Source: Streptomyces sp. NBC_01142 (GTDB taxonomy: Bacteria; Actinomycetota; Actinomycetes; Streptomycetales; Streptomycetaceae). Taken from it: DNA of 64,000 nucleotides. The notes beneath the pieces were generated by a model. It was not told where the DNA came from. It searched no databases and was given only the letters and a program-made list of their open reading frames with translations. Every line of letters begins with the position of its first letter. The first letter of the stretch is position 1. Positions 44,046 to 51,391 of the stretch are shown piece by piece. The position numbers were made by a program, and so were the translations under genes. The stretch spans positions 2,418,001 to 2,482,000 of the forward strand of contig NZ_JAPEOR010000001.1 of the NCBI RefSeq assembly GCF_026341125.1, given 5' to 3'.

Positions 44046-45320
44046 ATGATCATAAGAAAACGGCTGGCCGCTGCGGCGTGCGGCCTGCTGGCCGCCGTGA
44101 CCGTCGGGCTCTCCCCGGCGGGCGCCGCCGCCGATGAGCCGGCGGCGAAGGCGTCCCCCAAGGTCGATCTGGTGCTCGACGTCAGCGGTTCGATGCGGGC
44201 GCGCGACATCGACGGCCAGTCCCGGATGGCAGCCGCGAAGAAGGCGTTCAACGAGGTACTGGACGCGGTGCCGGACGAGGTACAGCTCGGCATCCGCACC
44301 CTCGGCGCCAACTACGCCGGTGACGACAAGAAGCTCGGCTGCAAGGACACCCGTCAGCTGTACCCGGTCGGTCCGCTCGACCGGACAGAGGCCAAGACCG
44401 CCGTGGCGACGCTCGCTCCCACCGGCTGGACACCGATCGGGCCGGCTCTGCTCGGTGCGGCCGAAGACCTCGAGGGCGGTGAGGCCACCCGCCGGATCGT
44501 GCTCATCACGGACGGCGAGGACACCTGCGCCCCGCTCGACCCGTGCGAGGTCGCACGTGACATCGCCGCCAAGGGGATTCACCTCGTCATCGACACGCTG
44601 GGGCTGGTCCCGGACGCCAAGACCCGTGAGCAGCTGACGTGCATCGCCGAGGCCACCGGCGGTACGTACACAACCGTGCGGCACACCGACGAACTCTCCG
44701 ACCGTGTCAGCCAGTTGGTGGACCGCGCCGCAGACCCCGTCGTCACGCCGGTCGCGACCGAGGGTGCGCGGGAATGTGCGAAGGCCCCGCAGCTCGAAGC
44801 GGGCCTGTACAGCGACCGTGAGAAGTTCGCCGAGCACCGCTGGTACCGGGTGGATGTCCTGCCCGGCCAGGAGCTGCGCGCCTCGGTGAGCGTGGCCGCC
44901 GACCGTGCCGTGAACAATGACTACGGGGTCATGTTGCGCGCCGTGACCGTCCACGGCCGGGAAATCGTCCGCGGCTCGGAAGCGGGCAACGGACGCACCG
45001 ATGTGATCTCGGCCGGTCTGCGCTATCCGAAGGCTCCCCTCGACGACACGGACGGCGACGCCAAGCCTGCGGCGGAGACCGTCTGTCTGCAGGTCAGCAA
45101 CTCTTTCTCGGCACCCGCCTCGGTCAAGACCGAGCCCGGCCTGCCTGTCGAGCTGACCATCGACGTGGTCGACGCGCCGGAAAACGCCTCCGACGTGGCC
45201 TCCTTCGGTCTCGGCCGGGGCTGGTGGCTCCTCGCCGTCCTGGTGCTCACCGGCCTGGTGGCCGGTCTGCTGTGGGGCTGGGTCTCACGCTGGCGCGTCG
45301 CTGTCTGGAGGACCAACTGA
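44046..45320 (+). CDS. Secreted, membrane-anchored von Willebrand factor A domain protein
   Basis: 424 residues from the ATG at 44046; no strong ribosome site is visible. A Sec signal peptide (MIIRKRLAAAACGLLAAVTVGL, ending AGAAADEP) precedes a VWA domain at about 38-230. It has an intact metal-adhesion site: DVSGSMRA, a Thr in GWTPIGPAL, and ITDGEDTC with Asp. A beta-rich domain follows, then one C-terminal membrane span (WWLLAVLVLTGLVAGLLWGWV) and a short basic tail. Topology is outside with the tail inside. It probably binds a cell-surface partner. The stop shares a base with the next gene's ATG (TGATG). Confidence 0.88.
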   Translation: MIIRKRLAAAACGLLAAVTVGLSPAGAAADEPAAKASPKVDLVLDVSGSMRARDIDGQSRMAAAKKAFNEVLDAVPDEVQLGIRTLGANYAGDDKKLGCKDTRQLYPVGPLDRTEAKTAVATLAPTGWTPIGPALLGAAEDLEGGEATRRIVLITDGEDTCAPLDPCEVARDIAAKGIHLVIDTLGLVPDAKTREQLTCIAEATGGTYTTVRHTDELSDRVSQLVDRAADPVVTPVATEGARECAKAPQLEAGLYSDREKFAEHRWYRVDVLPGQELRASVSVAADRAVNNDYGVMLRAVTVHGREIVRGSEAGNGRTDVISAGLRYPKAPLDDTDGDAKPAAETVCLQVSNSFSAPASVKTEPGLPVELTIDVVDAPENASDVASFGLGRGWWLLAVLVLTGLVAGLLWGWVSRWRVAVWRTN

Positions 45321-46141
45321 TGCGTACCGCACACCTGATGACCACAGCTCTGCTGGCTGGTGCCGCACTGTTCGGCACGGCGGGCGCAGCCGTCGCGGAC
45401 GACCCTTCGGCGAGCCCGAGCGGGAGTACGTCGGCGCCGACGGAGGCCGGCACCACCTTCCGTACCGCGACCGCGATCGCTCAGGGCCAGCAGGCCACGG
45501 CAAGCGCGTCCGCGGGTGACTACCTCTACTGGGTGTTCCCCGCCGACGCGGGGCAGCGAGCCACGGTGAAAGCCACGGTCACGCTGCCCGAGTCCGCCGG
45601 ACGGCACGGCGTCTCGACGTGGCAGCTCGATGTGTACGACGGACTGCGCCGTCGGCAGGCCTGTATGTACGGCATGCAGACCCGGCCGGCGGCGAAGGAC
45701 GCCGCCTCGGTCGAGCTGTCCTGCACGCTGCGTACGGTCCGTTCCTGGGCGGAGCCGTGGGCCAATGATCCGCTGCCGGGCAGCTACTACGTACGTCTGA
45801 CGGTCGTCGACCTTCCCGAGGAAGACCTCGGCCAGCCGGTACAGGCAAAGGTCGAGGCCCAGTCGGCCGACGCCGGCGGGGCGCACGCGGGGGACGGCTC
45901 ACTCTCCGCTCCGCTGGTCCCCGGCACTGCCGCGCGGACGGAGAAGGAGAACGAGGGCGGGGACGCGCCGGAGCGGGCGACCGCCCTCGGTGAGCCGGAC
46001 GGCGGCTGGTCCTCCGGCCGATGGTCCGACCGCTGGATCTGGACCGTGGCCGGAGGCCTGCTCGGGGCCCTTGCGGGCATCGGCGGCTACTCCCTCACCC
46101 GAGGGTCCGGCCGTCCCGCGCGGGTACCACCGGCCGCCTGA
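45320..46141 (+). CDS. Secreted membrane-anchored partner of the VWA protein
   Basis: 273 residues, coupled by TGATG. Signal peptide (MRTAHLMTTALLAGAALFG, ending AAVADDP), then a beta-rich domain of about 45-190 whose start (TTFRTATAIAQGQQATASASAGDYLYW) resembles the second half of the VWA protein. A flexible acidic segment and one membrane span near the end (WIWTVAGGLLGALAGIGGYSL) follow. I know no name for it. Coupling suggests the two form a surface complex. A 13-bp hairpin follows at 46148-46178. Confidence 0.75.
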   Translation: MRTAHLMTTALLAGAALFGTAGAAVADDPSASPSGSTSAPTEAGTTFRTATAIAQGQQATASASAGDYLYWVFPADAGQRATVKATVTLPESAGRHGVSTWQLDVYDGLRRRQACMYGMQTRPAAKDAASVELSCTLRTVRSWAEPWANDPLPGSYYVRLTVVDLPEEDLGQPVQAKVEAQSADAGGAHAGDGSLSAPLVPGTAARTEKENEGGDAPERATALGEPDGGWSSGRWSDRWIWTVAGGLLGALAGIGGYSLTRGSGRPARVPPAA

Positions 46142-46147
46142 CCAGGT

Positions 46148-46178
46148 GAGCGGCCACGGCTCGGCGCCGTGGCCGCTC
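46148..46178 (+). terminator. Terminator of the VWA operon
   Basis: GAGCGGCCACGGC and GCCGTGGCCGCTC pair around TCGGC, six bases after the stop. Confidence 0.75.
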
Positions 46179-46420
46179 CGCACTCGGCAATACCCGGACC
46201 AGCCGTCCCGCTGCCCGCTCTTCGTGACGTCCTTGCCCTGCACACGGCATACGATCTTCGGTTTCCGGACGGTCGGGGGGCGACCGGGGGCGGTGACGGC
46301 TCGTCAACCGTGGCGGTCCGGCCTGTATGTGGCGTAATCGGTACTGGCACGCGGTAAGGCCTGTCTCTTAGCGTGGCGCCTGACCCGGTCACTCGACTGA
46401 CAGTGCAAGGGGGAACAAAA

Positions 46421-46765
46421 GTGAAGAAATCAACGAAGGTGTGGTTACGCTCCGCAACCGTTGTCATGGGAGCCGGTCTGCTGGCGATCGCCACCACGAC
46501 GTCGGCCTCGGCAGCCACCGCGTCGCACGGCTCGGACCGCGCGCAGGCCACGTCGTACTCCATGCGGGCTTTTGACGGCGAGTCGGACGGTAATGGCGTC
46601 TACGCCGATGCCTACCTGGCCAACGGCGCCCACGTGTCGCAGTGGGACGGCAACGGTGCCCACGGGGACTGGGGCCCCTGGTCGACCTACTCGTCACAGA
46701 TCAAGCAGTTCCGGGTCTGCGAGGACCACACGGGCTGCTCGTCCTGGATCTACTGGCCCAGCTGA
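46421..46765 (+). CDS. Small secreted protein of unknown function
   Basis: 114 residues from a GTG with AAGGGGG upstream. Signal peptide (MKKSTKVWLRSATVVMGAGL, cleavage near SASAATA). The mature ~80 residues contain many Gly, Asp, Trp and Tyr (DGESDGNGVYADAYL, WDGNGAHGDWGPW) and two cysteines in CEDHTGC that could form a disulfide. It resembles other small secreted streptomycete proteins of no known function. A long hairpin ends the gene. Confidence 0.75.
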   Translation: MKKSTKVWLRSATVVMGAGLLAIATTTSASAATASHGSDRAQATSYSMRAFDGESDGNGVYADAYLANGAHVSQWDGNGAHGDWGPWSTYSSQIKQFRVCEDHTGCSSWIYWPS

Positions 46766-46788
46766 GCTGTACCCCGTACCTGATCGTC

Positions 46789-46824
46789 GGTGGTGCCCGG
46801 GGGCTTCGGCTCCCGGGCACCACC
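46789..46824. terminator. 16-bp hairpin with TTCG loop, bidirectional terminator
   Basis: GGTGCCCGGGGGC and GCTCCCGGGCACC form the core around TTCG; outer pairs extend it. It lies between the convergent small secreted gene and the tetR gene and can serve both. Confidence 0.8.
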
Positions 46825-46855
46825 CGGCCCACCCTGCGTCGCGGAGATATCGGCG

Positions 46856-47428
46856 TCAGTGCGTCGGCGGCTGTGGGCGATCCGCCTCCAGCAGGGTGCG
46901 CGCCGCCTCCCGGGCGTGGGCTGCCGGCGCGCTGTCCCCGGAGATTGCCGCTGTCGTGATGGCGCCCTCCGCGAGCAGGACGAGGGCCTCCGGCAGCCAG
47001 GTGGAGTGGCCCGCTGAGGTCGCGAGGTCCGCCAGATAACCCTTCAGCGCATCGACGTGTTCGCGTGACACCGCCGCGACCGCTTCCGATGTCGCACCCA
47101 GCTCCCCGAAGGAGTTGACGAAGGCGCAGCCGCGGAAGTCGGGCTCCTCGAACCATGACTTCAGCCAGTCGAAGACCGCCAGAATCCGGTTCTCGTCCGA
47201 GGGCCGGTCGTCGACATAGCTCGCGAGCGATGCGCGCCATCGCGCGTCCCGTCGGCGCAGGTACGCCTCCACCAGGTGCTCCTTGGAGGGGAAGAGCTGG
47301 TAGAGCCGCTTGAGGGACACTCCCGACCCGTTGCGGATCTCGTCCATGCCCACCGTCTGCAGTCCGCGCCCGTAGAAGAGCGTCTCGGCTGCGTCGAGGA
47401 CGCGGGCCTCCTGTGCTGCGGCTTCCAT
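46856..47428 (-). CDS. TetR-family transcriptional regulator
   Basis: 190 residues. The helix-turn-helix is in residues 8-55: [20 protein letters not shown], then [18 protein letters not shown]. The C-terminal domain ([19 protein letters not shown]) resembles the TetR group with a Cys that may sense electrophiles. It faces the NTF2-like gene across two copies of GAGAA-N6-TTCTC, so it most likely represses both. The Glu/Asp and Ala content is normal for the genome. Confidence 0.92.
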   Translation of the reverse strand: MEAAAQEARVLDAAETLFYGRGLQTVGMDEIRNGSGVSLKRLYQLFPSKEHLVEAYLRRRDARWRASLASYVDDRPSDENRILAVFDWLKSWFEEPDFRGCAFVNSFGELGATSEAVAAVSREHVDALKGYLADLATSAGHSTWLPEALVLLAEGAITTAAISGDSAPAAHAREAARTLLEADRPQPPTH

Positions 47429-47450
47429 GCCACCAACCCTCGCCTTGCCA

Positions 47451-47504
47451 GAGAATCACTGTTCTCCTAGGCTACTGCACGCAAGGGAGAACGCACGTTC
47501 TCCC
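47451..47504. promoter_or_regulatory. Two TetR operators, GAGAA-N6-TTCTC
   Basis: Site one is 47451-47466, site two 47487-47502 within the 20-bp perfect palindrome 47485-47504 (GGGAGAACG, CA, CGTTCTCCC). Their starts are 36 bp apart. They lie between divergent genes, near both promoters. Confidence 0.7.
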
Positions 47505-47523
47505 ATCCGTGAAGGGGAAAGTC

Positions 47524-47943
47524 ATGACTGCTCAGAGGCCGCCGTTCCCGCCGTTCACCGCCGAGACCGCCCTGCAGAAGGTCAGGGCGGCCGAGGATGC
47601 CTGGAACAGCCGGGACCCCGAGCGGGTCGCACTGGGCTACACCGAGGACTCCGAGTGGCGAAACCGCGATGTCTTCCTCTGCGGGCGCACGGAGATTGTG
47701 GAGTTCCTGCGCACCAAGTGGCAGTACGAGCTGGACTATCGCCTTCGCAAGGAACTGTGGGCCTTCACGGACAACCGCATCGCCGTCCGTTTCGAATACG
47801 AATGGCGCAACGAAGAGGACCGGTGGTTCCGCAGCTACGGCAACGAGAACTGGGAGTTCGACGAGAACGGTCTGATGCGGCGCCGGTACGCGAGCATCAA
47901 TGACTTCCCTGTTTCCGCGGACGAGCGACGCATATCCCTCTGA
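47524..47943 (+). CDS. DUF1348 (NTF2-like) protein
   Basis: 139 residues from the ATG at 47524, with AGGGGAAAG upstream. The fold is nuclear transport factor 2-like: [19 protein letters not shown], then [22 protein letters not shown], then [23 protein letters not shown]. The family is common and known as DUF1348; no reaction is proved. Control by a TetR regulator fits a role in detoxifying a small molecule. A 10-bp hairpin follows at 48006-48028. Confidence 0.9.
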   Translation: MTAQRPPFPPFTAETALQKVRAAEDAWNSRDPERVALGYTEDSEWRNRDVFLCGRTEIVEFLRTKWQYELDYRLRKELWAFTDNRIAVRFEYEWRNEEDRWFRSYGNENWEFDENGLMRRRYASINDFPVSADERRISL

Positions 47944-48005
47944 CGGACGGGTGGTCCCGCTCTCCGGTCCCCCAGGGGCGGCGAGCGGGATGCGCCTCGT
48001 CACGT

Positions 48006-48028
48006 CCGTCCGCCCTGCGGGCGGACGG
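48006..48028. terminator. Hairpin between convergent genes
   Basis: CCGTCCGCCC and GGGCGGACGG pair around TGC, between the DUF1348 gene and the AAA gene. Confidence 0.7.
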
Positions 48029-48048
48029 CGCTACTTCCCCGGCACGTC

Positions 48049-49887
48049 CTAGCCGTCGCCCAGGCCCAGATGTTCCACAAGCTCGCGGTAGGCCCCCGCA
48101 ACATCCTCCAGGAGGACCGTGGTCATCTCCTCGCGGGTCGGCGTACCACTCGCGTAGGCGGAGTAGAGCCGTAGATCGCGCAGAGCCGTGGCCTTCATGC
48201 ACAGCTCGCGGGCGAAGCGGCCGTTCCCCAGCTCGTCGGCCAGACCGCCGTCCACGGCCTGCCCGCAGCGCGCTTCGAGCGCGGCGTCGGCGTCGGGAGA
48301 CAGCGTGTCCCCGTGCTCGGCCAGCACGGACCGTGCGATGAGGGCCAGTTCCGACGCCGAGTACGAAGGGAAGTCGATCCGGGTGGTGAACCGCGAGGCG
48401 AGGCCGGGGTTCGACGCGATGAGCTCGGCCATCTGGCTCCGGTAGCCGGCGAGTACCACCACGAGCCGGCCCCGGTCGTCCTCGGCCCGTTTGAGAAGGA
48501 CCTGGAGGGCTTCGTCGCCGAAGGCGTCGCCTCCCGAGTAGCCACTGTTGGACAGGGCGTATGCCTCGTCGATGAACAGCACTCCGTCGAGTGCCGAGTC
48601 GATGATCTTCGTTGTCTTGATGGCGGTCGACCCGAGGTGCTGGCCGACCAGGTCGACGCGCTGGGCTTCGACGACATGACCCCGCTTCAGCAGTCCGAGG
48701 CCGGCGAAGACCTTGCCGACGATGCGAGCGACGGTGGTCTTGCCGGTTCCCGGCGGTCCCGCGAAGACGAAGTGCTGGGGCCTCGCGGCCGACGGCAGGC
48801 CCTGTTCCTCGCGCAGCGTCGCCATGCGCAGTTGGGCGATGAGCGTGCGGACCTGGCGTTTCACCGGCTCCAGCCCGACCATACGGTCCAGGGTCTGCTG
48901 GGCGTCCGCCAGGAGTTGGGCCCGTTCTGCGGCGGGCAGCTCCCTTGCGTCGGTGGTCGGCGGGCCCGGAGCCGTGGCGGCCCCCGCGATGGTAGCGGCG
49001 GTAGCGGCGGTCGCCGGGGGGATCTTCGGCGGGGACGGAGGTGCGGGCTGCGGCGTGGGTTGCGGGGTCGCCGCCGGCTCGGCCGGCCTGGCCTGTGCGC
49101 GCTCGGCCACGTCGAACAGGTCGGGCCAGTAGCGGAACGAGTACTGGTACTGCTTCAACGCCTCCTCCGACCGGCCGACTTCCTCGTGTGCCCGTCCCCG
49201 GAAGTAGGCCACCTCGGCGTCGAAGCGGCTGCCGGCCGTGAGGGCCAGCGGGAGCGGGGCGAGCGCGCTCAGGGCCTCGTGGTGCACATTCTGCTGGATG
49301 AGCGCGATACCGACGTAGAGCTGTGCCTCGTCGCGCAGGAAGCCGTCTCCCGTGATGCCGCGGGCGAAATTCAGGACGAGCGGCCAGTCGTTCTTCAAAA
49401 AGGCATAGCGTGTGCAGACGAATCGCGTTTCGTCGCAGTCCAGCAGAGCCTCGGACAGCGCTGTCCACGCCGTATCCAGCTCCCGCGCCTTGAGCAGTTC
49501 GGTAATGGTGGCCAGCCACAGGTCGCGGGCGTTCTCGAGCCGGAAGGTGACGTACTCGCCGATGGAGAACCGGGAGTTCAGTGTCATGCCGGACTTCTGG
49601 CGCAGGGCGCCGAAGGAACCCGCATGGGCGATCATCTCGTCGAGCGCCTCCTGCTGACGCCGGCCCGTGGCATGCAGTCCCAGCCAGGCGTCCGCCGCGC
49701 TCGGATCGTTCTGTACGGCCTCCGCGAACAGGCCGGCGGCGTGATCGATGTTTCCCTGCCGCAGCAGACCGACAGCCTGTGTCCAGGCTCGCTCGGCCTT
49801 CTTGGTGGCGCGCCACGGAGTGGCAGGTCCCGGCACAGTTCCCCCTCCGGCACGTGTACCCCCGTGTGGTGGGAGTCGGTACGGCAT
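48049..49887 (-). CDS. EccA/CbbX-type AAA ATPase with helical-repeat N-terminus
   Basis: 612 residues from an ATG with AGGGG upstream. The first ~270 residues are TPR-like helical repeats (AWTQAVGLLRQGNIDHAAGLF, EVGRSEEALKQYQYSFRYWPD). A Pro/Ala/Thr linker follows. The AAA domain has Walker A GPPGTGKTT at about 375-383, Walker B VLFIDEAYAL and the sensor region FTTRIDFPSY. The architecture is that of EccA of type VII secretion and of CbbX. No ESX components lie nearby, so I would not assign it to secretion. A 13-bp hairpin at 49986 separates it from the SGNH gene. Confidence 0.88.
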   Translation of the reverse strand: MPYRLPPHGGTRAGGGTVPGPATPWRATKKAERAWTQAVGLLRQGNIDHAAGLFAEAVQNDPSAADAWLGLHATGRRQQEALDEMIAHAGSFGALRQKSGMTLNSRFSIGEYVTFRLENARDLWLATITELLKARELDTAWTALSEALLDCDETRFVCTRYAFLKNDWPLVLNFARGITGDGFLRDEAQLYVGIALIQQNVHHEALSALAPLPLALTAGSRFDAEVAYFRGRAHEEVGRSEEALKQYQYSFRYWPDLFDVAERAQARPAEPAATPQPTPQPAPPSPPKIPPATAATAATIAGAATAPGPPTTDARELPAAERAQLLADAQQTLDRMVGLEPVKRQVRTLIAQLRMATLREEQGLPSAARPQHFVFAGPPGTGKTTVARIVGKVFAGLGLLKRGHVVEAQRVDLVGQHLGSTAIKTTKIIDSALDGVLFIDEAYALSNSGYSGGDAFGDEALQVLLKRAEDDRGRLVVVLAGYRSQMAELIASNPGLASRFTTRIDFPSYSASELALIARSVLAEHGDTLSPDADAALEARCGQAVDGGLADELGNGRFARELCMKATALRDLRLYSAYASGTPTREEMTTVLLEDVAGAYRELVEHLGLGDG

Positions 49888-49985
49888 GATCACCCCTGAG
49901 TGGCAGATGATAACCAACCTGCTGCTCAAGCGCCTTGAGGCATGAGCGGTCAGGCGCTGCCCGCCGGGCCGCTCGAGTGAAGAGG

Positions 49986-50013
49986 CCGGCCCGCGGTGTC
50001 CACCGCGGGCCGG
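49986..50013 (-). terminator. Terminator of the SGNH gene and upstream cluster
   Basis: CCGGCCCGCGGTG and CACCGCGGGCCGG pair with a short loop, 20 bases beyond the stop at 50033. Confidence 0.75.
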
Positions 50014-50032
50014 GACGGGTGATCTGCGGCCG

Positions 50033-51358
50033 TTACCGCCTGGAGCAGTGCAGCAGCCCAGGGTCGACGGTGGCTCCCATGCGCCGCATCCCGGCGTCGT
50101 TGGGGTGCAGATGGTCCCCGCTGTCGTAGGCGGGGAGCAGGCGGGCCGCGGCGGCTGGATCCTTGACCGCCGCGTCGAAGTCGACCACCGCGTCGAACGC
50201 GCCGCTGTCCCGGATGAAGGAGTTGACCCGCTGCCGGACCGCCTCACCGCTCTCGGTCCAGCCGCGCCACCCCCGGTACGGCATCACGGTCGCCCCGACG
50301 ACGCAGAGGCCTGCGGCATGGGACCTGGCGATGATCTGCCGGTATCCGGCGATCAGATCGGCGGCGGTGGGGGCGGGGGTCGCCTTGATGTCGTTGACGC
50401 CCTCCAACAGGAACACCGTCCGCAGGCCCCGCTGCGACAGGACGTCCCGGTCGAGCCGCTTCAGCGCGCTCTGCCCCGAACCGTCCGAGAGGACCTTGTT
50501 GCCGGAGATGCCTTCGTTGGCGACGCCCTTGATACGGGAGCGCGGATCGTCCTGCAGCCGACGGGCGAGGAAGTCCGGCCAGCGGCGGTTGGTGTCGAGA
50601 GTGGACGCCGAGCCGTCGGTGATCGAGTCGCCGAGCGCGGCCACGGCGCCGGTTCCCCGCAGGGCGTTCACGACTGCCGCGTCGAGATAGAACCAGGAGG
50701 TCGCCCGCTGGGTGAACGCAGTGGCGGAGTCGTCCGCGGAGTGGTCGCCGACGGGTGCGACGTACGAGGTCTGCAGCGCCATCCGGTGGCCGGTCGCGGG
50801 TCCGGCCGCGCTCTGGACGTAGAGACTGACGGCCAGGTCGGACTGCGGCGGTACGGTGCCGGGCAGCGGATCGCTGGAGACCGATCCGCCGGGCGCGACG
50901 GTGACGGAGGGTGAACCACCGAAGGAGAGCGGGTGGTTGGTGCCGGGCACCAGCGTGGCGCCGGTCTTCCGCAGTCCGGCGTGGGCGCGGCCGAAGGTCA
51001 CCGGACGGTCGCCGAAGGCGTTGGAGAGGCGGATCCGCAGTCCGCTCCCGCCGACACTGGTGCGGACGACGAGACGGTAGGTCCGCTCCTGGGCAGCCGT
51101 GCCCAGCAGTTGGGGACTGGCGGCCCAGGTGACGACGGGCGAGGTTTCGGCGGGCGACGCTTCGGTGGGCGAGGTGCCGACGTGCGAGGAGACGAGGGTC
51201 GTGGCGCGGTGCGGGGCGCCGGCGGGAAGGGTGGAGTTGGTGGGAGCGGGTGTGGCGTACGCAGCTCCGGCCGTGAGGACCATGCCGATTGAGGCGGCGA
51301 CCGCGGCCACGGTGCGCAGTGGGTGGGTGCGTAACTTCGGTCTGGACATGGACAGCAT
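50033..51358 (-). CDS. Secreted SGNH/GDSL-type esterase
   Basis: 441 residues from an ATG at 51358; an ATG at 51349 is also possible and neither has a clear site. A signal peptide ends near AYATPAP. A ~170-residue beta-rich domain precedes the SGNH hydrolase. Block I is AALGDSITDG with the Ser nucleophile, block III LEGVNDI with Asn, and block V SGDHLHPNDAG with Asp/His. The enzyme cleaves acetyl or acyl esters outside the cell, often on polysaccharides. It starts 33 bases after the SWIM gene on the same strand and may be transcribed with the yeh-like cluster. Confidence 0.88.
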   Translation of the reverse strand: MLSMSRPKLRTHPLRTVAAVAASIGMVLTAGAAYATPAPTNSTLPAGAPHRATTLVSSHVGTSPTEASPAETSPVVTWAASPQLLGTAAQERTYRLVVRTSVGGSGLRIRLSNAFGDRPVTFGRAHAGLRKTGATLVPGTNHPLSFGGSPSVTVAPGGSVSSDPLPGTVPPQSDLAVSLYVQSAAGPATGHRMALQTSYVAPVGDHSADDSATAFTQRATSWFYLDAAVVNALRGTGAVAALGDSITDGSASTLDTNRRWPDFLARRLQDDPRSRIKGVANEGISGNKVLSDGSGQSALKRLDRDVLSQRGLRTVFLLEGVNDIKATPAPTAADLIAGYRQIIARSHAAGLCVVGATVMPYRGWRGWTESGEAVRQRVNSFIRDSGAFDAVVDFDAAVKDPAAAARLLPAYDSGDHLHPNDAGMRRMGATVDPGLLHCSRR

Positions 51359-51391
51359 TGACTCGCGCGCTGCCTGTTGTGTCCATGGCGC

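Noticed and set aside
48049..49887. Type VII secretion locus
   Set aside because: Only the EccA-like ATPase is present; no EccB-E, EsxA/B or mycosin genes are visible.
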